A stretch of 64,000 bases of DNA, taken from assembly GCF_007754155.1 (NCBI RefSeq), contig NZ_CP037423.1:1426001-1490000 (forward strand). The letters are read 5' to 3'. This document shows positions 51,242 through 59,283 of the stretch, one piece after another; within the stretch, counting starts at the first letter, position 1; every line of letters starts with the position of its first letter. The translations under genes and the position numbers were made by a program. Below the pieces are notes generated by a model. It was not told the origin of the DNA. It worked only from the letters and a program-made list of their open reading frames with translations, and ran no database searches. Origin of the DNA: Stieleria neptunia. GTDB taxonomy: Bacteria > Planctomycetota > Planctomycetia > Pirellulales > Pirellulaceae.

Positions 51242-52489
51242 ATGCAGTCTCCATCATCCGTTCGCCTGAATCTCGTCTCGACGCTGATCGTGACCGTCGC
51301 AGCCGTCGCGTGCCTGTTCGCGTGCCCGAACGGGTCGGCCCAGACGTCGGTGACGGCGCCGGCGCAGGCACTGGCGCAGGCACCGGTTTCCGGCGGAATC
51401 AGAAGTACCGAAACCGATTGTGGCTGTCGCAACGTGCCCGGTGGATATCCATGCCAGGGCGGATGCCCCAAATGCATGATGGCGGTCGACTGTCAGAATC
51501 ATTGCGGGGCCGAAGGGCGTTGGCAAGACATGACGCCGATGCCCTTTGATGCCTACGGACCGGGCGGCTATGCCGGTCCATCGCGCTACGCGCATCTGGG
51601 CGAGTATCGGCTGCGGCCCGGCGATGAACTGCAAGTCATCTATTTGATCACCCGACGCCAAGACCAGGGCGACTATCGATTGGCCCCCGGCGACGAAGTC
51701 TTGATCGAGTCGGTGGCCGATGCGGATCTGCAGCGTGGGACGCTCGAACGCGGTCTGGAAATTCAGCCCGATGGAACCATCACGGTTCGTCTGTTGGGGC
51801 AAGTCCACGCCGCCGGCCTTTCGATCAGCCAGCTGCGCCAGGTGCTGGAGCAGAAGTACAAGAAACTCTATGACGAACCGTCGATCGATGTCACGCCCGT
51901 ACGAACCAATCGATTGGCCGATGACATTCGAAACGCCGTCGGCGGACAGAGCGGTTTGCAGCAACAAGCACTCACGGTCACCGTGATGCCCGACGGAAAG
52001 ATTCGGCTGCCGGGAATCGGCGGGCTGTGTGTCCAGGGATTCTCGCTTCCGGAATTAAAGAAAGAGATCAACCTGCGCTATCGCGAGTTGGTCGTCGGAT
52101 TGGAAGCCGAACCGATTTTGACCCAGCAGGCCAGTCATTTCGTTTACGTGCTCGGCGAAGTCGCGACGCCCAATCGCATTCAACTGGAAGGTCCGACGAC
52201 GGTGCTCGGTGCGATCGCCCAAGCCGGCGGTCACCTGCCCGGCGGGAACATGCGTCAAGTCGTCGTGCTGCGACGGGCCGAAGATTGGCGATTGATTTCG
52301 ACGATGCTGGATCTGCAAGGAGCGGTGTATGGAAAGCGACCGACACCGGCGGACGAAATCTGGCTGCGCGACAACGACGTGGTGATCGTGCCCCAGCGAC
52401 CCATCGTCCGTCTGGACAATTGGATCGAACAGATCTTTACCCGCGGCGTCTACGCGGCGATCCCGCCGCTGAACATCGAAGTCCGGTAA
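51242..52489 (+). CDS. Polysaccharide biosynthesis/export lipoprotein (Wza-like)
   Basis: The product is 415 residues from the ATG at 51242. The signal ends in a lipobox-like CLFAC, so it is probably lipidated. Residues 55-90 hold seven cysteines (CGCRNVPGGYPCQGGC, PKCMMAVDCQNHC), which is unusual. Poly_export repeats follow: GEYRLRPGDELQVIYL, GDYRLAPGDEVLIESV, GLEIQPDGTITVRLLGQVHA. SLBB-type segments follow (VTVMPDGKIRLPGIGGLCVQ, HFVYVLGEVATPNRIQLEGP). It would form the outer-membrane channel for capsule or exopolysaccharide. Other export genes are not adjacent in the window. Confidence 0.9.
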   Translation: MQSPSSVRLNLVSTLIVTVAAVACLFACPNGSAQTSVTAPAQALAQAPVSGGIRSTETDCGCRNVPGGYPCQGGCPKCMMAVDCQNHCGAEGRWQDMTPMPFDAYGPGGYAGPSRYAHLGEYRLRPGDELQVIYLITRRQDQGDYRLAPGDEVLIESVADADLQRGTLERGLEIQPDGTITVRLLGQVHAAGLSISQLRQVLEQKYKKLYDEPSIDVTPVRTNRLADDIRNAVGGQSGLQQQALTVTVMPDGKIRLPGIGGLCVQGFSLPELKKEINLRYRELVVGLEAEPILTQQASHFVYVLGEVATPNRIQLEGPTTVLGAIAQAGGHLPGGNMRQVVVLRRAEDWRLISTMLDLQGAVYGKRPTPADEIWLRDNDVVIVPQRPIVRLDNWIEQIFTRGVYAAIPPLNIEVR

Positions 52490-52680
52490 CGCGTTCAACG
52501 GAGCAGGCGTGAAGCCCCACCACCATGTCCACTGGCTCCCCACTCCCCAAACGGACGGCCATTGACTTTGTCACCAGCCCCATCTGACGCTAAACTGGCC
52601 AATCTAGAAAGTTCAAGGCTTCCTCTTTAGGGCAGACGGTGTCGTACAAAGGTTCCGTCGGCAGACATTAGTGAGACCCA
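52490..52680. other. Intergenic region before toxin-antitoxin pair
   Basis: 190 bp without a gene. It carries the promoter of the antitoxin-toxin operon; TTGACT (52,563) and TAAACT (52,591) could be -35 and -10 boxes 22 bp apart, a weak fit. Confidence 0.3.
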
Positions 52681-52875
52681 ATGTCCATTTCTCTGAATCT
52701 TGACGACGACCAGTCCAAACGTTTGCAACAGCGTGCACAAGAACTCGGCGTCGATCCGCGTGATCTAGCGAAAGCGGCAGTCAATGATCTCTTGGCGCGA
52801 CCAGCGGAGGACTTCGACCGCGCAGCGAGATCTGTCCTTGACAAGAATCGCGAATTGTATCGACGGCTGGGTTAA
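52681..52875 (+). CDS. Antitoxin-like protein of Doc-type toxin-antitoxin pair
   Basis: The product is 64 residues. The sequence SLNLDDDQSKRLQQRAQELG, then DPRDLAKAAVNDLLARPAED, resembles a ribbon-helix-helix DNA-binding module with a C-terminal tail (DRAARSVLDKNRELYRRLG) that would wrap the toxin. It overlaps the Doc gene by one base (TAATG), the usual arrangement for such operons. It should neutralise the toxin and repress its own promoter. The family name (CopG/Phd-like) is uncertain. Confidence 0.78.
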   Translation: MSISLNLDDDQSKRLQQRAQELGVDPRDLAKAAVNDLLARPAEDFDRAARSVLDKNRELYRRLG

Positions 52876-53264
52876 TGCGATGTCTCACCCTTTCGGAGGT
52901 GCTTGAATTGCATCGACGCGTGATCGAGCAGACTGGTGGTGCTGGAGGCGTGCGCGATCTCGCTGGCGTTGAGTTTGCTGTGGTGCAACCACAAATGACG
53001 TTTGACGGCGACGAACTCTATCCTTCGTTGATCGACAAAGCAGCTGCGTTGTGTTTCTCGCTGGTGATGAATCATCCGTTTGTCGATGGCAACAAACGGA
53101 TCGGTCATGCTGCGATGGAAACCTTTCTGTTTCTAAATGGTCATGAATTGAACGCCAATGTCGACGACGCGGAATCGCTGTTCTTGAAGCTTGCAGCTGG
53201 TGATGTGGAACGCGACGAGCTGGTCGATTGGATTGCGAAAAACGCAACTCGAACGGAGATTTGA
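52875..53264 (+). CDS. doc: Fic/Doc family toxin (death-on-curing)
   Basis: The product is 129 residues. The Fic core motif HPFVDGNKRIGHAAM is complete, with the catalytic His and the GNKR anion hole. LELHRRVIEQTGGAGGVRDL and PSLIDKAAALCFSLVMNHPF match the Doc subfamily. Doc proteins phosphorylate elongation factor Tu and stop translation. The antitoxin lies directly upstream with a one-base overlap. Length is normal for the family, so it is probably intact. Confidence 0.92.
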   Translation: MRCLTLSEVLELHRRVIEQTGGAGGVRDLAGVEFAVVQPQMTFDGDELYPSLIDKAAALCFSLVMNHPFVDGNKRIGHAAMETFLFLNGHELNANVDDAESLFLKLAAGDVERDELVDWIAKNATRTEI

Positions 53265-53621
53265 TCCATCACGGCCCTTGTCTGCCAACATGGTTTTGCA
53301 ACACAGCCGCCGCATCCGCCGAGCTGAGAAAGAAATGGACTGTTGATTTTGGGTGCCACGCCTCGGGCCTGCGCGCGGGAAAGCAGACGTTTCTCTACTG
53401 AGCATGCAGTCGGGAAAAAACGCTCATTCGGCGCCGGCCTGCCCCGACGGACCGGTTCGCCGAATCGGACGGGGCATTTGCCGCCTTTCCCATCCAGGCG
53501 AGACCACGCGTCAAATCGGAGTTCGGCCGGGCAAACGTCCCATCGGATTGGACACAATCGATCAACAACGTAAAACAAGCGGAGTAAGCACTGAAAACTC
53601 GAACGAAAAAAGCGGACACAA
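53265..53621. other. Intergenic region, no gene seen
   Basis: About 360 bp between the Doc gene and sthA. Open frames on either strand lack any recognisable content. It must hold the sthA promoter. TTGGACACAATC (about 53,547) is a possible promoter element, not a firm one. Confidence 0.3.
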
Positions 53622-55007
53622 ATGGCTGACAACGACTTTGATTTTGACCTGTTCGTCATCGGGACCGGACCCGGTGGCGAAGGGGCCGCGATGCAGGCTC
53701 GCAAGGGCGGTCTGCGGGTCGGCATCGCTGAACGATACCGTCAAATCGGCGGCGGATGCACGCACTGGGGGACGATTCCCAGCAAAGCGTTGCGTTACAC
53801 GATCACCAGCACGATGAACGTGATGAAAAACCCGGTGTTCCGCGAAATGGGGATTCACACCAGCCCGACGATGGAGCAGCTGCGACGGGGGACCGCCGAG
53901 ATCATTGCCAAGCAGGTGACGATGCGTCAATCGTTTTATGACCGCAATAGCGTGCCGATTTATTTCGGCCACGCGCGGTTTGTTGATGATCACACCGTGA
54001 CGATCGAAAACGGTGAAACCGTCCGCAGCAAGGCGTTCGTGATTTCCACCGGAACCCGCCCCTATCGACCGCCGGAAGTCGATTTCGACCATCCGCGAAT
54101 CTTCGACAGCGACACGATTCTGGACCTTGCCGAAAAACCCACGTCCATCACCATCTACGGCGCCGGCGTGATCGGCACCGAGTATGCCTCGATGTATCGC
54201 AACATCGGCGTCAAGGTCAATCTGGTCAACACGCGTGGCAAGCTGCTGGAATTTTTGGACGATGAAATCGTGGACGCACTGTCGTATCACCTGCGTGACC
54301 AGGGCGTGGTGATTCGTCACAACGAGACGTTTGATCGTATCGAAGGCCAAGACGACGGCGTCGTCTTGCATTTGCAAAGCGGCAAACAGATCAAGTCCGA
54401 CGTCTTTCTGTGGGCGAACGGACGGACCGGGAACACCGATGATCTGGGACTCGATGCGATCGGTTTGGTGCCCAACAAGCGTGGGCAACTGGATGTCGAT
54501 GATCAATTTCAAACGGCCAAGAAACACATCTATGCCGTCGGTGACGTGATCGGCTATCCCTCGCTGGCCAGTGCCGCCTACACCCAAGGCCGGGCGGCGG
54601 GGATGCACGTCCTGGGACGCAAAGACGGCAACCTGCGTGTCAAGGATCTGCCCACCGGAATCTACACCAGTCCCGAAATCAGCTCCGTCGGCCAAACCGA
54701 ACGAGAATTGACCGAGCGGCGTGTTCCGTACGAGGTCGGCCAGAGCCAGTTCAAAAGTCTGGCACGGGCTCAAATCATGGGCACCACCGTCGGGATGCTG
54801 AAGATTTTGTTCCATCGCGAAACCCTGAAAATCCTGGGGGTGCACTGTTTCGGGGCCAACGCGTCGGAGATCGTTCACATCGGGCAGGCGGTGATGGATT
54901 CCGAAGACCTGACGTTGGAATACTTTGTCGAAACGACGTTCAATTATCCGACGATGGCCGAAGCCTACCGCGTCGCGGCGCTGAACGGTTACAACCGGCT
55001 GTTTTGA
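53622..55007 (+). CDS. sthA: Soluble pyridine nucleotide transhydrogenase
   Basis: The product is 461 residues. FAD motif [20 protein letters not shown] lies at the N-terminus, followed by [16 protein letters not shown]. The Cys pair of the usual disulfide oxidoreductases is reduced to one Cys, the SthA/UdhA form. The NAD-binding motif is [16 protein letters not shown], then [20 protein letters not shown] and the dimerisation domain to the end ([20 protein letters not shown]). It transfers hydride between NADPH and NAD+ in the cytosol. Length and motifs match the E. coli enzyme closely. It is a single gene. Confidence 0.93.
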   Translation: MADNDFDFDLFVIGTGPGGEGAAMQARKGGLRVGIAERYRQIGGGCTHWGTIPSKALRYTITSTMNVMKNPVFREMGIHTSPTMEQLRRGTAEIIAKQVTMRQSFYDRNSVPIYFGHARFVDDHTVTIENGETVRSKAFVISTGTRPYRPPEVDFDHPRIFDSDTILDLAEKPTSITIYGAGVIGTEYASMYRNIGVKVNLVNTRGKLLEFLDDEIVDALSYHLRDQGVVIRHNETFDRIEGQDDGVVLHLQSGKQIKSDVFLWANGRTGNTDDLGLDAIGLVPNKRGQLDVDDQFQTAKKHIYAVGDVIGYPSLASAAYTQGRAAGMHVLGRKDGNLRVKDLPTGIYTSPEISSVGQTERELTERRVPYEVGQSQFKSLARAQIMGTTVGMLKILFHRETLKILGVHCFGANASEIVHIGQAVMDSEDLTLEYFVETTFNYPTMAEAYRVAALNGYNRLF

Positions 55008-55125
55008 TGCTCGTCGTGCCGGCATCAACTCCTAGCCCGAGGGCGGCAGGAGCGCGTACAATGAAACTGCCGGTCATGCGGTGGTGCCGCCGGCGAACCG
55101 ATTGACGTCTTCAAATGGACTTCGA

Positions 55126-56259
55126 ATGACCCCAACATCCGATGCTGCGATGACGTCTTCGCCGCGTGCCCGTTCCCGCCATCCGATGACCGAGAGCGAC
55201 GATTCCGGCCGGGCGGAACCGTCCGGATCGGCCAACCGATCACGCCCCGTCTTCGCGTGGCTGATGATCGGTCTGTTGCTCGGTGCCGGATCGTGGCTGA
55301 TCCTCGTCTCCACCGGCGCGTTCCAGCGGGGGGCGGTCGCGGTGGAGAGCCCGACGCGAAACCCGATTCCCGATCGTTATGATGCCGAGCGGGCGATGTC
55401 GTATTTGAAACAGCTGTGCGATCTGGGCCCGCGACCCTCGGGCAGCGCCGCGATGGTGCGTCAACAACGTCTGTTGGAAGCGTTCTTCAAGGAACGTGGC
55501 GCCGCGGTGACCCGGCAAGCGTTTGAAACACGCGACCCCCGCGACGGTTCGCCGTTGACGATGGTCAATCTGATCGCGTCCTGGCATCCCGAGCGTCCGA
55601 AACGGTTTTTGTTTTGCGCCCACTATGACACCCGCCCCTACCCGGACCGCGATCGGAACAATCCACGCGGCGTGTTTGTCGGTGCCAACGACGGCGCCAG
55701 CGGCACCGCCGGACTGATGGAATTGGCCAATCAGCTGGATGATCTGCCCAGCGATATCGGCGTCGATTTGGTCCTGTTTGACGGCGAAGAGTTCATTTGG
55801 CAACGCGATGGCGGTCGCTATTTTCTAGGATCGACCTACTTTGCCGAACAGTACCGAAACGATCCTCCCGCGGTGCCCTACGCCGCCGGGGTCCTGTTTG
55901 ACATGATCGGGGACAAGGAGTTGAAGCTTTATTATGAAGTCAACAGCATCCGATTGGCCAAATCGGTGGCGCGATCGTTTTGGAAAAAAGCGGATCAGCT
56001 CGGTGTTGAAGCCTTTGTCATGCGGACGCGGCATGAATTGCGCGACGACCATCTGCCGCTCAACCAGATCGCCAAGATCCCCACGATCGATGTGATCGAT
56101 TTCGACTATCCGCGGCCGGGAATCGGGGCGCCGTCGTACTGGCACACCGAACAAGACGTGCCCGAAAACTGCAGCGGCGAGTCGATTGCGGCGGTCGTTT
56201 GGGTCGCACACCAGTGGCTCCTCTCGTTGAGTTCCGCCGCAACCGAACCGACTCGATAG
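55126..56259 (+). CDS. Membrane-anchored M28 family peptidase/glutaminyl cyclase-like
   Basis: The product is 377 residues from the ATG at 55126; Met at 55150 is an alternative. One membrane span (FAWLMIGLLLGAGSWLILVS) follows a 45-residue cytoplasmic part. The M28 core has the zinc ligands: FCAHYDTRPYPDRDR, FVGANDGASGTAGLMELANQ, VLFDGEEFIWQRDG, and C-terminal GAPSYWHTEQDVP. The order HYDTR/DGASG/DGEE/WHT is that of bacterial glutaminyl-peptide cyclotransferase-like enzymes. It may cyclise N-terminal Gln or act as an aminopeptidase at the outer face. It is followed by a small membrane protein gene. Confidence 0.85.
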   Translation: MTPTSDAAMTSSPRARSRHPMTESDDSGRAEPSGSANRSRPVFAWLMIGLLLGAGSWLILVSTGAFQRGAVAVESPTRNPIPDRYDAERAMSYLKQLCDLGPRPSGSAAMVRQQRLLEAFFKERGAAVTRQAFETRDPRDGSPLTMVNLIASWHPERPKRFLFCAHYDTRPYPDRDRNNPRGVFVGANDGASGTAGLMELANQLDDLPSDIGVDLVLFDGEEFIWQRDGGRYFLGSTYFAEQYRNDPPAVPYAAGVLFDMIGDKELKLYYEVNSIRLAKSVARSFWKKADQLGVEAFVMRTRHELRDDHLPLNQIAKIPTIDVIDFDYPRPGIGAPSYWHTEQDVPENCSGESIAAVVWVAHQWLLSLSSAATEPTR

Positions 56260-56270
56260 GAGTGTCTGCG

Positions 56271-56624
56271 ATGTTCTACGGCGGGTTGTTGCTGGGCGTC
56301 ACGCTGTTGTTTTTCGCCGGTTGGTTACAGTGGACCGAACACCGCGGTTGGCCCCACGATACCTACGACGGCGAGGAAGACGTCGAATACCGTCAGCGAC
56401 GCAAAAAGTCTCGTCTGCGTGTCAATGTGTTGATCGGAATTTGTGGGTTGTTGATCCTTGTCGCCACGTTTGCCGACGTCGGGATCGTCTTTGTCGCGGC
56501 CTGGTCGATCGTTTCGTTGATCCTGATGGTGATCGTGATCCTCGCCGGACTGGATGCCTTTCGCACCCACCGTCATCACCAGGACAAGATTCGGCGGATG
56601 CGAAAACGGGCTTTAGAGGAGTAG
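56271..56624 (+). CDS. Small membrane protein, two spans
   Basis: The product is 117 residues from the ATG at 56271, preceded by a fair ribosome site (TAGGAG). Two or three hydrophobic segments are visible: MFYGGLLLGVTLLFFAGWLQ, VNVLIGICGLLILVATFAD and VAAWSIVSLILMVIVILAGL. A charged loop (YDGEEDVEYRQRRKKSR) and a basic tail (HHQDKIRRMRKRALEE) flank them. The function is unknown. It is 11 bp behind the M28 gene, so the pair is probably one operon. Confidence 0.75.
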   Translation: MFYGGLLLGVTLLFFAGWLQWTEHRGWPHDTYDGEEDVEYRQRRKKSRLRVNVLIGICGLLILVATFADVGIVFVAAWSIVSLILMVIVILAGLDAFRTHRHHQDKIRRMRKRALEE

Positions 56625-56650
56625 TCGCCGTTCGTATCGGACGGTTACGA

Positions 56651-56711
56651 AGTGGGATAGGCTTACAGCCTGTCGACCCTGCACGTGACAGGCTGGAAGC
56701 CTATCCCACCC
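56651..56711. repeat. Palindromic repeat (GGATAGGCTTACAGCCTGTC)
   Basis: AGTGGGATAGGCTTACAGCC..TGTCGAC and GTGACAGGCTGGAAGCCTATCCCACC form a hairpin of about 60 bp. It is the same family as the palindrome at 27,618-27,732 and may end transcription after the small membrane protein gene. Confidence 0.8.
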
Positions 56712-56748
56712 GGGTTGGACAACCAATCTACAATCAAAGAATTCATTC

Positions 56749-59283
56749 GTGACGTTTGTTAACACCGCCTTGTTGTTCGCGCTGGCCGCGGTCGGGATTC
56801 CGATCGCGTTGCATCTGATCGCGCGAAAAGAACCCAAACAGGTGATGTTTCCGTCGGTGCGCTTGCTGACCCAACGCTTCGAAACCAACCGCAGCAAGGT
56901 CCGGGTGCGACGATGGTGGTTGCTGGCACTTCGTATCGCCGCCATTGCCGTGGTCGCGTTGGCGTTGGCGCGCCCCGTGATCGCCGGTGCGCTGTCGCTG
57001 ACCTGGTCGACGATCGGAATCCTGTCGATCGCCGGGATCGCGCTGTTGGCGATGGCTTCGGTCGCGGCCGGTAAACCGAATCAGAAAACGCTGGTCCGCT
57101 CATTGCTCGCCGCGGCAGGCTTGGCCTTGATCGTTGCGGTGGGTTGGGGCGGATACACGTTGGCCAGTGGAACCAAGCCTGAGATCGATGATGCGTCACC
57201 GGTCGCCCTGGCCATCGTCGTCGACAATGCACCATTGGCGGCGTGGCGAACCGGTGAGGAGACACAACTGAATCGTCTCCGCGCGGCTGCCAAACAGTTG
57301 ATCCTGGCCGCCAACCGGGAAAGCCGACTTGCCGTGATCGATCGGTCGAGCGCGCCCGCCGCGTTTTCACTCGATAGGACCGGGGCGCTCTCCAAAACCG
57401 ATGCCCTGCGTGCACTGGAAGTGGTGCAGCCCCTGGAATCGCGGATCGAAGCAGCAGCCAGATTGCTGCAAACGAGCGAGATTCAGTCGCGACAAGTGGT
57501 GGTTTTGAGCGGGTTGACCGAGTCGAGTTTCGCCACGGAGTCGTCGGGGCAATCGATGGCGGCGCTGTTGGAATCATCCGGCGTCGGCGTGACGGTCTGG
57601 GACATGGGCGGTCCCGTCGGCACCAATCGCTCCGTCTCGCTGGCAACCCTTTCCGACGTATCGCCCGCCCCGGAAACGTCGATCGCCGTCGCGGCGGTCC
57701 TGTCGCTCAACGAAGCCGCCGCGGCAATTCCCGTTGACGACGCGGGCGAGTCGGAGGCGGATCAAGACGCCCCGCCCGGTGGATCAAGCGCAACGCCACC
57801 GGGTTCACTCAGCGTCACGGCCGAATGCGTGTTGTTTCCCAGCAGCCCCGCCCTGCCCGTGGTCCGAGACGGCGACATCGTTCGCCCCCAGGCCAAACCG
57901 GTGGACCGCGTGAGCGTGACGATGCAACCCGGCCGCGACGTGGAATTGCGAATGACCTTGCCGCCGCTGCCGGTCGGGTTGCATCACGGTGCGATCCGAT
58001 TGGTCGGTGCGGACGCCTTGGCGATCGATGACGCGAGCTACTTTAGCGTGGCGGTGCTGCCGCCGAGTCGATTGTTGTTGGTCAGCGACCAACCGGAGGA
58101 AGCCGAGGAAATCGCCTGGGCCGTGTCGGCCCCGGTGCCGATCGATGACCCGGCATCCCAGTACGCGATCGAACGCATCGGCTACGATGACCTGGCCGCC
58201 TCGCGGATGACGAACTTCGACGGCGTCCTCTTGCTCGACCCGCCCGGCAGCGCGCTCGCTGAGCCCGAACTGGTTCGGTATCGTGAACAGGGTGGTTCGG
58301 TGTGGGTCGCAACGGGCGATCGGCTGGGCGATGAAACCGTCACGGTCGAAGGTTGGCCGGTGTTCCGCCGCCGTTGGCGCGTCCCCGAACCGGGAACGTT
58401 CCTGGAAATCTCTGCCGCATCCCATCCCGCCCTGGTCACGCTGGCCAATACGCCCGGCGGTGTTCCCTTCCAAGATTTTCGAATCCACCAGTATTGGCAA
58501 CTCGCACCCTCGGACAACGCCCAGGTGTTGATGCGCTACGCCGGCACGGACCATGCCGCGCTCGTCGAATGGAGTTTGAAAACTGCCGGGGTCGATTCGG
58601 CGGCCGAGAACGCGTCGGGCTCCGGGCGGATTGTGTTGATGACCACACCGATCCCGGCCATCACGCCCCCCTCCTCGGCCTGGAACGAACTGTTTCAAGC
58701 AGACGAGTACTGGCCGGCGTTTTCGCTGGTCCGCGATGTCACCCGTTATGTGACCGGACGCAGCGCCGAGGGCTGGATGACCCGCGTCGGTGCGCCGGTT
58801 TCGATTCCGATTCGCAATCAAATCGCGATCGAAGCCGATGGCAAACCACGACGGTTGCAATGGTTTCCTCCGGTCGGGGCGACCCCGGTTCCGATCAACG
58901 TCCCGCAAGGCGAAAACGGGCGAGGCGGCGGGGCATTGCGGATCGTGGTCGGGCAACCCAAACACAGTGGCGTGCATTGGATCCGTGGCGATGAAATCGG
59001 GCTCGGTTTCACGGCCAATTTGCCCCGCCAGCAACTGGCGACGACGCGGATCGATGCGGCGCGGTTGGAACGTCTGCTCGGCCCCGACCATCTGCGGCGA
59101 ATCGATTCGCTCGATGAAATGGAGTGGACGTCCAGCGATGAAACCCGCGTCGTCTCGCTCTGGTCGCCGATCATGTTGTTGGCGCTGTTTGTGTTCATGC
59201 TGGAACAAGTGTTGGGGAACCGATTTTATCGACGCTCGCCGGCGTCAAAGTCAGGCTCGACGACGCGGAGATCGGCGGCATGA
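56749..59283 (+). CDS. BatA-domain membrane protein with VWA-like region
   Basis: The product is 844 residues, GTG start. The N-terminus is the BatA/aerotolerance module: FVNTALLFALAAVGIPIALH, LIARKEPKQVMFPSVRLL, RVRRWWLLALRIAAIAVVAL. Two more spans follow (TIGILSIAGIALLAMASVAA, LLAAAGLALIVAVGWGGYTL). A VWA-like domain (LAIVVDNAPLAAWRTGEETQ) and a long periplasmic part come next, then a last span near the C-terminus (IMLLALFVFMLEQVLGNRF). The DxSxS metal site of true VWA domains is not conserved. The next gene overlaps by ATGA, and the two probably form a membrane complex. The role in planctomycetes is unknown. Confidence 0.85.
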   Translation: MTFVNTALLFALAAVGIPIALHLIARKEPKQVMFPSVRLLTQRFETNRSKVRVRRWWLLALRIAAIAVVALALARPVIAGALSLTWSTIGILSIAGIALLAMASVAAGKPNQKTLVRSLLAAAGLALIVAVGWGGYTLASGTKPEIDDASPVALAIVVDNAPLAAWRTGEETQLNRLRAAAKQLILAANRESRLAVIDRSSAPAAFSLDRTGALSKTDALRALEVVQPLESRIEAAARLLQTSEIQSRQVVVLSGLTESSFATESSGQSMAALLESSGVGVTVWDMGGPVGTNRSVSLATLSDVSPAPETSIAVAAVLSLNEAAAAIPVDDAGESEADQDAPPGGSSATPPGSLSVTAECVLFPSSPALPVVRDGDIVRPQAKPVDRVSVTMQPGRDVELRMTLPPLPVGLHHGAIRLVGADALAIDDASYFSVAVLPPSRLLLVSDQPEEAEEIAWAVSAPVPIDDPASQYAIERIGYDDLAASRMTNFDGVLLLDPPGSALAEPELVRYREQGGSVWVATGDRLGDETVTVEGWPVFRRRWRVPEPGTFLEISAASHPALVTLANTPGGVPFQDFRIHQYWQLAPSDNAQVLMRYAGTDHAALVEWSLKTAGVDSAAENASGSGRIVLMTTPIPAITPPSSAWNELFQADEYWPAFSLVRDVTRYVTGRSAEGWMTRVGAPVSIPIRNQIAIEADGKPRRLQWFPPVGATPVPINVPQGENGRGGGALRIVVGQPKHSGVHWIRGDEIGLGFTANLPRQQLATTRIDAARLERLLGPDHLRRIDSLDEMEWTSSDETRVVSLWSPIMLLALFVFMLEQVLGNRFYRRSPASKSGSTTRRSAA

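Noticed and set aside
57805..59208. Minus-strand frame of 467 codons opposite the BatA-type gene
   Set aside because: It is antisense to a coherent membrane protein, with biased composition and no motifs.
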